The notes under the pieces are model-generated. The model was not told the DNA's origin. It ran no database searches and saw nothing but the letters and a program-made list of their open reading frames with translations. From JBBRYB01 sp038238115 (GTDB lineage Bacteria; Actinomycetota; Actinomycetes; Propionibacteriales; Nocardioidaceae), in NCBI GenBank assembly GCA_038238115.1, contig JBBRYB010000001.1, forward strand, positions 62,001 to 126,000: a stretch of 64,000 nt of DNA, read 5' to 3'. A program made the position numbers and the translations under genes. This document shows positions 25,114 to 34,690 of the stretch, in pieces (position 1 is the stretch's first letter; each line of letters opens with the position of its first letter).

Positions 25114-25328
25114 CATCGGCTTAGCCCATAACTGGTTCCCGTGTCGATCGCCGGCGCGGGCTGCAGCCGGGTCCGTATCCGCTCACCACGGGGGTCGGCA
25201 GGCCCGGGCCGCGTCGCCGCGAGGGTGCCGTTTGCGGCGGGCTGGGCGCGTGCATCGGCGGAACCGCGCGAACGGCGCGGCCTGATGGCTGGGTTGCACC
25301 CTGGACGCCATGGTCAGGAGGTGTGCCC
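25114..25328. other. Intergenic spacer after katA with small GC hairpins
   Basis: Convergent gene ends meet here. A 6-bp hairpin (CCGCGC 25264-25269, GCGCGG 25275-25280, 5-nt loop) could help termination, but the support is weak. No gene is seen. Confidence 0.3.
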
Positions 25329-26003
25329 TTACTCGACCTGCTGTTTCTGACGATCGGGGGCTGGGGCGAGAATCCCGGCTAGCTTGACCGACACGAAACC
25401 TAAGGCGCACCCGATCAGAAGCGAGGCAAGCGTGTCGACCCATACCCAGCCGAAGGGCGTCGAGAGCACGCCGCCGAACGCACCTGCACCTGCGGTGGCT
25501 GGGTCGCCCAGTGCCTTGACGCTGTTGCCGACGCCCCCACCGCTCGGTGCCCAGTTGTCCAGGCCAGTGGCGATCCACCAGAAGATGGTGGAGGCGAAGG
25601 CGCCGAAGATCCCCGGCACGTAGTACCAGTCACCGATAACCGACAACAGCACGAGGAGGAACGCAACAACCGCAACCACCAAAGAAATGCCCCAGAAGTC
25701 GGGTAGGTCCGCGATTTTCGGTGCCAGGGCCATCACGACCAAGGCGCCGACCGAGCCAATCACTGAGGCCGCAAGGACCTTCGTGAGAGCGGCCATGTCC
25801 GCCCCGGCGGCAAAGAAGAGTCCCCACGAGACAAATGCCGCCGGCACGATGAGATGGAAACTGCTCGGGAGGCTCAGGCCGATGCCGAGATCGCCGTCGG
25901 TGACCCAGTGGAACGTGAAGTTCAGGCTGAACTCGACCCAGACGAACGCGAGGACCGCGATGACGAGGGCGAGCGGAGCGGCGGCTTTTGCACGAGAAAT
26001 CAT
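25329..26003 (-). CDS. DUF1097 family membrane protein
   Basis: 224 aa with six or so hydrophobic segments: APLALVIAVLAFVWVEF, FVSWGLFFAAGADM, VIGSVGALVVMALAP, ISLVVAVVAFLLVLLSV, IFGAFASTIFWWIAT and LASLLIGCALGFVSVKLAG. The pattern WGLFFAAG near the second helix and the overall arrangement match DUF1097 (YcdZ-like). The function is unknown. The ATG at 26003 follows GGAG. It is monocistronic. Confidence 0.75.
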   Translation of the reverse strand: MISRAKAAAPLALVIAVLAFVWVEFSLNFTFHWVTDGDLGIGLSLPSSFHLIVPAAFVSWGLFFAAGADMAALTKVLAASVIGSVGALVVMALAPKIADLPDFWGISLVVAVVAFLLVLLSVIGDWYYVPGIFGAFASTIFWWIATGLDNWAPSGGGVGNSVKALGDPATAGAGAFGGVLSTPFGWVWVDTLASLLIGCALGFVSVKLAGILAPAPDRQKQQVE

Positions 26004-26898
26004 GATGAGCTCTCCTTACGACGTGTGCGCTGGGCGAATCACCGGTGCCCGCCGCCTCGCTCCCGCTGCGTTTGACAAGATCACTCCCGCACTCGAGGGG
26101 CTTGCGGAAGTCATGCCTGCATCTTTCCGATGCCGACGAAGAGCATGCACGTGCCAGGCTTCCTCAACGGCGATGAACGCAGCTAACGCGATTCAGTAGT
26201 GGCTTAAGGATTCGCTCCATCGACTCCTCAAGTAGTCGACCGGCGCAGGTTCGCCGGCGACAGTGTGCGAATGATTATCGGCGAATTCCGCTTGGTGGAA
26301 GGTCTCAGTTTGCGACTCCGGAGGCCCAGCGGTGGCAGAAGGTACCCGGAGGCGCATTCCCGTCAGGGCGTTCGACGGGCAGCAACGCGAGTTGTCACTA
26401 AGGTGACGTTTGGGAGGGAACTGGTGGGTTCGGGTCTCTAGGAACTGATGGGCTACTACCCGAGCAACCTCTACAACAGCGGGAGACCGCGGCGACGGAC
26501 CTGGCGCCGACCCCCTGAGTCCGGACGGCCACGTGCCTCGCCGACGGCGGGCTACATACTCGCTGGAGGGGAGCAGGTCAGGGTGGGGGAGCCTCCCACA
26601 TTCAATCCGAACCCCAAGCCGCCTCGCCGATCTCAAATCGATCCGACCCGCGGTGCCTGGAAGGCGACGGAGACCTCGCTCAGGGGATTCGTCCGCTTTT
26701 GGACTTGCGCCTAGCGCCCGGGCCGACGGTACCTCTGGACCTCGCCACGATGACGACCACCGCTGGACCGAACGTATCCGCGGCACGACCCGTCGCCGCA
26801 GAACGCACGTGGGTCAGCATTTCTGCTTCTGGCACTGAGATGTCTACAGTCGGGTTGCTCGGGGCCGACGGTCCCGCCCACCAGATCGGAGCACGCCA
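26004..26898. other. About 0.9 kb with no credible gene
   Basis: Open frames here are short, overlap one another on both strands and give arginine/proline-rich translations without domains. The last part must hold the promoter of the molbindin gene. The length is unusual for this tightly packed window, so a small RNA or a decayed gene is possible. I see no clear hairpin-plus-promoter arrangement to support an RNA. Confidence 0.4.
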
Positions 26899-27108
26899 AT
26901 GCGCCTGTCCACCCGCAACCAACTGCCCGGAACCGTGACGTCCGTGCAGACTGGCGCGGCCATGGCCGTGGTCAAGGTAACCCTCGACGGCGGTCAGCAG
27001 ATCACCGCCTCGATTACCAAGGAGGCGGTCGAGGACCTCGAGCTGGCCGAGGGCAGCAAGGTCACGGTGCTGGTCAAGTCGACCGAGGTCATGCTCGGCA
27101 TCGAGTAG
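26899..27108 (+). CDS. Molbindin (single Mop/TOBE-domain molybdate-binding protein)
   Basis: 69 aa, the exact size of stand-alone Mop proteins. It begins MRLSTRNQLPGTVTSVQTGA and contains VKVTLDGGQQITASITKEAV and VTVLVKSTEVMLG, the canonical Mop signature. Such proteins form hexamers that store or buffer molybdate or tungstate in the cytoplasm. GGAG at 8-nt spacing precedes the ATG. No molybdate transporter or molybdoenzyme gene is adjacent. Confidence 0.92.
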   Translation: MRLSTRNQLPGTVTSVQTGAAMAVVKVTLDGGQQITASITKEAVEDLELAEGSKVTVLVKSTEVMLGIE

Positions 27109-27191
27109 ACAGCCGAACGAGTCGCTGACGTCAAGTCAGGGATCACCCGGTGATGGCTCACCCACTCCACTCGCGTTGCGATCCGTGGGGT

Positions 27192-28058
27192 TCACCGAGC
27201 TGGCCACCCTGCGCCTGGGACACTGACCTCGGTCCGCAACACCTGGCCCTCCCACGCCGCATCCCCGCCCAGTCCGGCCATTCCCGGCCATCGCGCGGCC
27301 ACAACGTACAGCGTTGACCCGCCCGCGCCGCCGAGCATGCAGGCGAAGCCGCCGCGGTCGAGCGGGACGGTCTCGAGCACCTCCCCGCCCTCGGCCACCC
27401 GCACGCAGTGCTGGTGCGGCACGTCCGCATACCAGGCTGCACCCTCGGCGTCGAGGCAGATGCCGTCGGGCGCCGCGTCGCCGAGGTCGGCCCACACCCG
27501 ACGGCCGGCGAGGCTGCCGTCGACACCGATGTCGAAGCCGACGAGCTGATGGCGGTAGGAGTCGGCAACCACCAGCGTCAGATTGTCGCCGGTTACGGCC
27601 ATCCCGTTCGGGAAGGCGATGTCCTCGGCAACCACTCGGGCATGACCGCCCGGCGTGACAAGGGCGACGAAGCCGGGTTGCACCGCCCCCTCGGGCGGGC
27701 CAGCGGTGAACTCGAAGTTGCCGCTGTTGACGTAGGCGTTGCCACGACCATCCACGACGATGTCGTTGTAGCCGTACGGCGACAACGCGGACAGGTCGGC
27801 GTGGGTCACCAGGCTGCCGTCGTCCTGAAGGGCCAGCAGCGCCATCTGCTGGTTCGAGACCAGGACCAGGCCGCCGCCGGCAAGAAAGTCGAAGCACAGC
27901 GGAAGCGACTCATGATGGACGATGAGCTCGCTCGCACCGGCGTCGTCGATCGCGACGATCTCGCCTGCGATCCAGTCACTGAACCACAGTCGGCCGGCGT
28001 GCCAGCGGGGCGACTCCACCAAGCCAAGGCCGGTGCGCAGGACATCCATATCGGTCAT
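27192..28058 (-). CDS. SMP-30/gluconolactonase-family beta-propeller protein
   Basis: 288 aa from the ATG at 28058 (a GTG directly before it is possible), with GGGAGA upstream. The opening GLVESPRWHAGRLWFSDW gives the first metal-ligand Glu. YNDIVVDGRGNAYV, FPNGMAVTGDNLTLVVADSY and PDGICLDAEGAAWYAD provide the Asn and Asp ligands of the SMP-30 site. Members hydrolyse lactones such as gluconolactone. The true substrate is not predictable, and no sugar-oxidation genes lie beside it. Confidence 0.88.
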   Translation of the reverse strand: MTDMDVLRTGLGLVESPRWHAGRLWFSDWIAGEIVAIDDAGASELIVHHESLPLCFDFLAGGGLVLVSNQQMALLALQDDGSLVTHADLSALSPYGYNDIVVDGRGNAYVNSGNFEFTAGPPEGAVQPGFVALVTPGGHARVVAEDIAFPNGMAVTGDNLTLVVADSYRHQLVGFDIGVDGSLAGRRVWADLGDAAPDGICLDAEGAAWYADVPHQHCVRVAEGGEVLETVPLDRGGFACMLGGAGGSTLYVVAARWPGMAGLGGDAAWEGQVLRTEVSVPGAGWPAR

Positions 28059-28343
28059 CACTTCTCCCTGTGGCGAGAGGATTGGGAGGGCTCGTCCACG
28101 TTAACAAGCACCGCCGAGAAGCGTCCCTGGCTGTCCAGGAGCGCCTCGGCACTCCGCCAGTCGAGGTAGCCGTCTACGCGCCGAGGTCGTGCGGACAACC
28201 TGGCCGGGGCGCCCGACGGCACGTGCCCGTAGGGTCGGTCCTCATGCAGATCTCGGTGCTTGGCGCGTCGGGCTCGTGGTGAAAGGTGCCAGGCGCCGCC
28301 GATGAGGTCGTGGTCGTAGCCGGTTTGGGGCGGGCGCTGGTGA

Positions 28344-28814
28344 TCAGGTGTCGGCCCGTCCGGTCTCAACCAGCGCGGCGAGGTTTGCCAGAGCCATCCG
28401 CGTTCCCGTCGCGTTGTCCGCGGCCGGCACACCGTCGGGAATCCCGTCGTGCACCACGAGCACGTCAGTGCCACCGTCCGTATCGGTCAGCGTCGTCGTC
28501 ATCGTCATCGTTCCGCGCAGTCCGGGAACTACGGTTTCGAACTCGAACACTTCGACCACCAGCTCGTCGGGCACGAGCTTCGCGAAGTAGCCGCGGTACG
28601 TGTCTGTGTGCGACAACGATTTGCCGGCCTTGCCGGGCTCGTCGTACGTGAGTGAGATCCGGAACGAGCCGCCTTCGCGGGCGTCGAACTCGTGTACGTG
28701 GCCGTTCATACCAGCTGGCACCCGCCATCTCGCGAGAGCGCCCGCGTCCAGGAGGGCTCGATATACGACCGAACGCGGAGCGCTCACGTGACGCGAGACC
28801 TGCGTCGAGTACAT
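28344..28814 (-). CDS. SRPBCC (AHSA1-like) family protein
   Basis: 156 aa from the ATG at 28814. The fold markers are VSRHVSAPRSVVYRALLDAG at the start, ALARWRVPAGM, and DEPGKAGKSLSHTDTYRGYF in the middle. The last helix, TGTRMALANLAALVE, would cap the hydrophobic cavity. Such proteins bind hydrophobic ligands or Hsp90-like partners. The earlier in-frame start far upstream lacks coding character. It is monocistronic. Confidence 0.8.
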   Translation of the reverse strand: MYSTQVSRHVSAPRSVVYRALLDAGALARWRVPAGMNGHVHEFDAREGGSFRISLTYDEPGKAGKSLSHTDTYRGYFAKLVPDELVVEVFEFETVVPGLRGTMTMTTTLTDTDGGTDVLVVHDGIPDGVPAADNATGTRMALANLAALVETGRADT

Positions 28815-29091
28815 ATCGGCCAAGCTACAGCTCGGTGGTCCGAGCTCGCTTCTGGCGGCCCACTGATCCGAGCAATGGATCGCTTGCGGCCGGCCTTCAG
28901 CACAGCCCGTCGAGCCAGCTTCGATGCCAAAGACCATTGCCGAACTGGGAGACCATGTCGATGAACTGCTCGCCCACGCAGGGGACGCCGTGATCCCACA
29001 TTGGCCGGCCGAACGGCAGCCGGTCGGCGGCGGCGAAGCGGGTGGGGTGTCCTGCGCCGCCTGCTACGCGCGTGGAACGGGCCCGACTCAG
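28815..29091. other. Spacer between the SRPBCC gene and the exporter permease
   Basis: About 280 bp. A short plus-strand frame beginning at 28924 (MPKTIAELGDHVDELLAHAG) has some amphipathic character but soon runs through unrelated sequence antisense to the permease. I do not call it a gene. Confidence 0.3.
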
Positions 29092-29940
29092 TCAGTCCTG
29101 GGAGCGGCGCCTGAATGCCGCCAGGGCGAGCGGCGCGAAGGCCACGGTGAAGATCATCGACCACAGGATCGAGGAGATCACCGGATACTGCAACGGCAGC
29201 TGCGCATCAGCCGTAGGTCCGGGACCGTTGCCCCACAGCTCACGACAACCGGCAGTGAGTGCCGAGACGGGGTTCCATTCAGCAATGATCCGAAGCCAGG
29301 TCGGCATGTCGTCGGGCCTGGCGAAGGTGTTGGCGACGAACGTCAAGGGGAACATCACGGTGAACATGAACCCCTGGACGGCCTCGACCGAGCGCATCAG
29401 CGACCCGACCCAGATGCCCAGCCAGATCATCGAGAAGCCGAACAGCAGCAACAGCAGGAGAGCGAGGAGCGCATTTGGCACCCCTTCACGCATCCGCCAA
29501 CCGATCAGCAGCCCGGTCACCCCCATGACGACGATGCCGATGCTGGAGTGGATCAGGCTGGAGATGCTCCGGCCAACCAGTACTGCGGAGCGCGACATCG
29601 GCAGCGACTTGAACCTGTCGACGATGCCCTTCTCGAGGTCGTTCGTCAGGCCCATTGCCACGATGGCCGAGGAGAAGACCATTGTCTGCGCCATGATCCC
29701 CGGCAACAGGAACTCTCTGTAGTTCGAGCCTGGGATGTTGATGGAGCCGCCGAACACATAGGCGAAGAGCAGCACGAACATGACCGGTTGGATGGTGACG
29801 TCGAGGAGCATCTCGGGCATCCGGCGGATGTGGATCAGGTTGCGCCATACCACCGTCATGGACTGCTGGATCATCGAGCGGTCCTCGGTGATCACGCTGG
29901 ACCACCCCGCAGGCAATGGCTTGCTTGTGGTGATGGTCAT
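29092..29940 (-). CDS. ABC-2 type exporter permease, DrrB-like
   Basis: 282 aa with six membrane helices. TVVWRNLIHIRRMPEMLLDVTI near the N-terminus and FLLPGIMAQTMVFSSAIVAMG are typical of daunorubicin-resistance DrrB permeases, as is DLEKGIVDRFKSLPMSRSAV. The ATG overlaps the stop of the ATPase gene (ATGA). The pair would export a hydrophobic compound, for example a drug or lipid. The actual substrate is unknown. Confidence 0.9.
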   Translation of the reverse strand: MTITTSKPLPAGWSSVITEDRSMIQQSMTVVWRNLIHIRRMPEMLLDVTIQPVMFVLLFAYVFGGSINIPGSNYREFLLPGIMAQTMVFSSAIVAMGLTNDLEKGIVDRFKSLPMSRSAVLVGRSISSLIHSSIGIVVMGVTGLLIGWRMREGVPNALLALLLLLLFGFSMIWLGIWVGSLMRSVEAVQGFMFTVMFPLTFVANTFARPDDMPTWLRIIAEWNPVSALTAGCRELWGNGPGPTADAQLPLQYPVISSILWSMIFTVAFAPLALAAFRRRSQD

Positions 29941-30929
29941 CGAGATGCCTCCTGGAGTTCCGCGTCGTTGGTGTCGTCGCTGCCTTCCTCTTCGGCGCGG
30001 TGTCCGGTGAGGTGCAAGAAGACGTCGTCCAGACTGGGTCGTTTCAGGCCGAGGTCGTCGACGGCGATGTCACTGTTCTGGAACACGGTTGCCATCCTGG
30101 TCATGTCGCCGAGACCGCCGGCCTTGGCCGTCAGTCGCCGGCTCCCCTCTTCGACATGGACCTCCGCCGTGCACGACCGCAGCAGTTCCTCGGCGTAGGG
30201 CAGGTCGGAGGCGTGCGTCAGCGTCACCACGACGCTCGCGGCGCCGGCCTCGTCCTTGAGCTGGGTCGGCGTACCTGCTGCGATGATCTTGCCCTTGTCG
30301 ATGACCACGATCTGGTCTGCCAGGTGATCGGCCTCCTCGAGGTATTGCGTCGTGAGCAAGAGCGTCGTTCCGTCCCTCACCAGGTCGCGCAAGACTTCCC
30401 AGAGCTCAACCCGGCTGCGCGGGTCGAGGCCCGTGGTGGGTTCGTCGAGGAACAGGACCGGAGGAGTGGCGACCAGACTCACGGCCAGGTCGAGGCGTCG
30501 CCGCATCCCACCGGAGTAGGTCTTGGCCATCCTGTCCGCGGCGTCGGTGAGCGAGAACCGTTCCAGCAGTGAGTCGGACAACCGCCCAAGGTGCTTGCGG
30601 GGCACGCCGTAGAGTCGCCCGATCAGGTGGATGTTCTCTCTGCCCGTCAGTAGTTCGTCGACGGTAGCCACCTGCCCTGTCAGGCCCATGCTGCGGCGCA
30701 CCGCCTCCGGCTCCCTGACCACGTCGTGGCCTGCGACGACGCCGGTCCCAGACGTGGGCACGCTCAACGTGGTCAGCATCCGCACCAGCGTGGTCTTACC
30801 GGCGCCGTTAGGGCCAAGCAGGCCTAACACCGATCCCTCTGGGATTGCGAGGCTGACCCCGTCCACAGCTTTTGTGTCCGCGAAGTGCTTGACGAGGTCA
30901 ATCGCCTCGACGGCGGTCTGTCGTGTCAT
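29937..30929 (-). CDS. ABC exporter ATP-binding protein, DrrA-like
   Basis: 330 aa from the ATG at 30929, the usual DrrA size; the in-frame start 36 bp upstream is less likely. Walker A is GPNGAGKTT, the signature is YSGGMRRRLDLAVSL, and Walker B is VLFLDEPTTGLDP. The drug-exporter group also has the C-terminal region GLKRPSLDDVFLHLTGH seen here. It powers the adjacent DrrB-like permease and is translated with it. Confidence 0.92.
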   Translation of the reverse strand: MTRQTAVEAIDLVKHFADTKAVDGVSLAIPEGSVLGLLGPNGAGKTTLVRMLTTLSVPTSGTGVVAGHDVVREPEAVRRSMGLTGQVATVDELLTGRENIHLIGRLYGVPRKHLGRLSDSLLERFSLTDAADRMAKTYSGGMRRRLDLAVSLVATPPVLFLDEPTTGLDPRSRVELWEVLRDLVRDGTTLLLTTQYLEEADHLADQIVVIDKGKIIAAGTPTQLKDEAGAASVVVTLTHASDLPYAEELLRSCTAEVHVEEGSRRLTAKAGGLGDMTRMATVFQNSDIAVDDLGLKRPSLDDVFLHLTGHRAEEEGSDDTNDAELQEASR

Positions 30930-31150
30930 GCGCACCAACCTAAGCCGCGACGCCGACAATTCCACACCAGTTTTGGTTCGACCTGCGACAACAACCGTCC
31001 AAGCGTGCGTCGCGCGAGCTTGCCGAGGTGCGGCGTCGAGCGGAGAACCCGGCGCTGCTCGGCGTGCTGCCCGACCTGGGCATCGACGGGGCCACTCTCA
31101 TCGAGGACCTCCGCAGCGGGCCCGCGCCGAACTATTGGCGCCACCTTCAT

Positions 31151-31465
31151 CTACTTCAGCCGCTCGACGAGGTGGACCGTGACCGTGTCGCCGGGGTTCT
31201 TACCGATTGCCTCGCGCAGTCCAGCCTTCACCGGCAGCTTGTGGGTGCCGTCTCCCAAGGCCATGAAGGAGCTCTGGAACTGGTGGCCGTCCATGGTCCC
31301 CCGCACCTTGACGAGGCCTCGGGTGCCGAAGAACTCGGCCGACCCGGTCATCACGACGTAAGTCCAGCCTCCCGTTTTCGAGCTCCGCTGGAGGACGGCC
31401 GTGAAGTCGTGGTCCAACGGCTGGCCCTTGTCCTGCACTCGTTTGGTGCTGTCGGTGCTGCTCAC
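31151..31465 (-). CDS. DUF1905 domain protein
   Basis: 104 aa. The core FTAVLQRSSKTGGWTYVVMT, then VRGTMDGHQFQSSFMALGDG and THKLPVKAGLREAIGKNPGD match DUF1905, a small beta-barrel often found alone or fused to YdeI-type domains. The function is unknown. GGAG lies before the ATG at 31465. Confidence 0.82.
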   Translation of the reverse strand: MSSTDSTKRVQDKGQPLDHDFTAVLQRSSKTGGWTYVVMTGSAEFFGTRGLVKVRGTMDGHQFQSSFMALGDGTHKLPVKAGLREAIGKNPGDTVTVHLVERLK

Positions 31466-31823
31466 CGCGATCTCCTTCCAAATGCTGGGTTGACCGGGCC
31501 GGGGGACGCCCAGCGGCTTGGCTCCTCACATCCCCGTGCCTTCGCGCGGAACCAAACGGATGTGACGATGTAGACCACTGCTTTCCACAGAACTGATCGG
31601 TGCCTCCGGGCCAGTGACCGCAGCCAGCGCGCGAAGCTGGCTATGGCTGCCTCCGAACGGATTCTCACTCCAGGCGAGCCTCGGCCGACATTCGGCCTCG
31701 ACCCTGGCCTTGAGTCGGAGGCTTTGCAGCAACGGTCCGACCCTGACGAACCTCACGTCGACTAGTCTCCTTCAGCGGCGTACGCCGCCAGGACCACAGC
31801 TGGCATCCAGGAGGGCCAGGAGG
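31466..31823. other. Spacer of about 360 bp without a supported gene
   Basis: Divergent spacer between the DUF1905 gene and the LysE-family gene. It should carry promoters for both. No tRNA-like, hairpin or coding signal stands out. Confidence 0.35.
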
Positions 31824-32438
31824 ATGAGTATCGAGTTCTTGATAACGACCGTGATCGTCGTCGTCACGCCGGGCACGGGTGTCATCTACACGCTGGCCGC
31901 AGGGCTGTCGCGCGGAGCACGTGCGAGTGTCATCGCCGCGGCTGGTTGCACGCTCGGCATCGTGCCGCACATGGTCGCGGCGATCACCGGCCTCGCGGCA
32001 CTGATGCACACCAGCGCCGTCGCGTTCCAGACGCTGAAGTATCTGGGAGTGGCCTATCTGCTGTACATGGCCTGGGCGACTCTGAAGGAGCAGGGGGCAC
32101 TGCACGTGGATGCGGAAAAGGCGGCGCCGCCTTCAGCGTCGCGCGTCATCATGTCCGGCGTGTTGATCAATATTCTCAACCCGAAGCTCACGATCTTCTT
32201 CTTCGCCTTTTTGCCGCAGTTCGTGAGCACCAGCGAACCCAACACCTTGGTGCGGATGCTGGAGCTGAGCGGCGTCTTCATGGCGGTGACATTCGCCGTG
32301 TTCGCCGGGTACGGCGTGTTCGCGGCTGCGGTACGCAACCATATCGTCTCTAGGCCGCCCGTGATGATGTGGATGCGGCGCGTCTTCGCCGGCTCGTTCG
32401 TAGCGCTGGGAGCCAGACTGGCCGCCACCACCCGCTGA
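31824..32438 (+). CDS. LysE/RhtB family amino-acid exporter
   Basis: 204 aa from the ATG at 31824, preceded by CCAGGAGG. Six hydrophobic helices fit the family. The N-terminal IVVVTPGTGVIYTLAAGLSR contains the conserved PGP-like turn, here PGTG, and LKYLGVAYLLYMAWATLKE and LLINILNPKLTIFFFAFLPQFV (as SGVLINILNPKLTIFFFAF) are hallmark segments. It exports amino acids or similar small metabolites across the membrane. It is followed by the broken glucoamylase gene. Confidence 0.88.
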   Translation: MSIEFLITTVIVVVTPGTGVIYTLAAGLSRGARASVIAAAGCTLGIVPHMVAAITGLAALMHTSAVAFQTLKYLGVAYLLYMAWATLKEQGALHVDAEKAAPPSASRVIMSGVLINILNPKLTIFFFAFLPQFVSTSEPNTLVRMLELSGVFMAVTFAVFAGYGVFAAAVRNHIVSRPPVMMWMRRVFAGSFVALGARLAATTR

Positions 32439-32635
32439 GACTCGAGCAGCCGAGGTCATCTCGCCCGTCGGAGACGGCGCCTCTTCGACCCCACGTCGCA
32501 GCCGAGGAAGAGCATGCCCCGAGCCCGAGCCCTTCGTTGCACCCGGGTTCCACCGGCAGTACGTAGCCGCGTACGTGCTCGTCTCCGAGCGTGCAGGGCG
32601 AGGGACCTGTCGCCCTCGTCGCCGAAAGGGAAACC

Positions 32636-34605
32636 ATGCTCATACACCGCGGATCCCGCGCGAGACGGTCCGTGCTGGGCGTTGCGGCGGCCGCTGCCAT
32701 CCTCCCGATCACCGCTCTTGTCCCCTCAGAGACGACACCGCCGCGTGTGTCCGCCGGGCCGATACTCGCACCCGGAGCGCCCGGGGCGGCTGCGACGTGG
32801 ACGGACGGCGCCAAGACCGGCTTCGGCACCGCTCGAGCTCTGCGCAGCAAGGCCTGGTTCACGCTGACGCGGGCAAGGCAACCGAGCTCTTCTATCCGCT
32901 CATCGACACGCCGAGTGTGCGCGACTCGCAACTCGTCGTCTCCGACGGCCGCACGTTCACCGATCGGGAGGACAAAGACACCAACCACAGCGCACGCATC
33001 CTCGACCGGCGTGGATTGACCTACCGAGTCGTCAACACGGCGAAGAGCGGGGACTACCGCATCGTCAAGACCTACGTCACCGACCCGGCCACGTCCACCG
33101 TGCTTGTCGACATCCGGTTCGTCTCGCTCACCGGCATGGCCTATGACGTGTACGTCCTGCACGACCCGGCCCTCGGCAACGACGGCACCGACGACACCGC
33201 ACGCGGGCGTGGATCGACCATGCTGTCCAGCCAGAACACGATGGGTAGCGCAGGTGGCCGCCAACCCGGCCCTTACCCGCGTCTCGAGCGGATACCTCGG
33301 CACCAGTGACGGGTGGACGGATCTTCGCACCGACCACCAGATGGACTGGTCGTACGTCGCTTCCCAGCCAGGCAACGTGGTCCAGACCGGCCAGACGAGC
33401 CTGACCGGACTACCTGGCCGCGGCACCTCACCCTGGCCGTCGGCTTCGGTGGCACAGCCAGGGCCGGCAGCCGTGCCGCCCACGCGTCCCTGCGACCTGT
33501 ACCAGATCGCCACGGGGCTTCTGGCCGACGGTGACGAGCCGGCCGCCAACCGCGCACTGGACTACCTCTGGCAGGTGCAGCAGCGCCCGGACGGCTCCTT
33601 CCCTCAGAACTCCCGCCTCGACGGTGCTCCGGTGTTTACCAACCTGCAGATGGACGAGGTTGCCTTCCCGATCGTGCTGGCGTGGCAGCTCGGTCGCACG
33701 GGTGCCAGCGACTGGGCTCACGTGCAGCTGTCCGCCGACTACCTCGTGGCACACGGCCCGGCGTCGCCGCAGGAGCGCTGGGAAAACCTCGGCAACTACT
33801 CCCCGGCCACGATCGCCGCAGAGATCGCGGGCCTGGCATGTGCGGCGGGTATCGCCCGCGAAAACGGAGACCACCTCGCCGCCCGCCGTTACGTCGCGAC
33901 GGCCGACGCCTGGCGGCTCAGCCTCGACCAGTGGACCCGCACCACCAATGGTCCGCCGTCTCACAATCCTTACTACCTGCGCGTCTCCGTGACAGGTGAC
34001 GCCAATGCCGGCACCGAGATCCGGGTCCCCGACGGTGGGCCGCTCGTGGACGAGCGCCGAATCGTCGACCCCAGCTTCCTCGAGCTGGTGCGCCTCGGGG
34101 TATCCGCGCCGATGACCCGGACATCCGGTCAACGCTCGCGGTCATCGACCGCACGCTGCGCTTCAAGACGCCCAACGGGCCATTCTGGCACCGCTCGTCG
34201 CTCGACGGGTATGGCGCGAGATGCGCGACGGCTCACGGTGGGAGCCCACCGACGACGGATCGGGGGCTGACACTGGGCCGCGGCTGGCCGCTGCTCACCG
34301 GTGAGCGTGGCGAATACCGGCTGGCAGCCGGTCGCGGCGCGCAGCAGTACCTCGATGCAATGGCAAAGTCGGCGAGCGACGCTACCGGGCTCATGTCTGA
34401 GCAAGTGTGGGACCGGCGATCCCCCGCCGGACGGGGTCCGCGGTTCCAACCGGGCGAAGGGACATTCTCGGCGCGCCCGCTGGCCTGGACACACGCCCCG
34501 TTCCTCCGCCTGGCCCGTTCGATCGACGTCGGACACCCGGTCGAGACGCCACAGATCGTGGCCTGTCGCTATCACAGCGATATCTGCCAGCTTTTCAGAA
34601 GTTGA
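32636..34605 (+). pseudogene. GH15 glucoamylase pseudogene, at least six frameshifts and an internal deletion
   Basis: Reading successive frames reconstructs a bacterial glucan 1,4-alpha-glucosidase. A signal peptide and GAAATWTDGAKTGFGTA start in frame 2. GKATELFYPLIDTPSVRDSQ to DPALGNDGTDD is in frame 1. VSSGYLGTSDGWTDLR is in frame 2 and RHLTLAVGFGGTARAG in frame 1. DLYQIATGLLADGDEP to FLELVRLG is in frame 2, and DDPDIRSTLAVIDRTLRF and LMSEQVWDRRSPAGRG follow in other frames. Shifts lie near 32875, 33250, 33415, 34100, 34215 and 34262. About 130 codons of the catalytic domain are missing near 33485. The catalytic-base region EQVWD survives. No functional enzyme can be made. Confidence 0.88.
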
Positions 34606-34690
34606 TACCGCGCGGTAACTGTTGACAGTCAGTGTCGGCGACGATTCACTTGCTGGGCCATCGGTGATGACAAGCGCTGAGGAGGCAACG

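Noticed and set aside
28924..30198. 424-codon plus-strand open frame opposite the DrrAB-like genes
   Set aside because: The minus strand encodes a complete ABC permease and ATPase with all motifs; this frame is their complement.
30990..31150. Plus-strand stretch reading SRELAEVRRRAENPALLGVL and GIDGATLIEDLRSG
   Set aside because: It has some antitoxin-like helical character, but there is no upstream half, no partner toxin and no ribosome binding site; too short to call even as a remnant with confidence.
32350..33549. 399-codon minus-strand frame over the LysE end and glucoamylase region
   Set aside because: The plus strand holds conserved LysE and GH15 sequence; the minus frame shows none.
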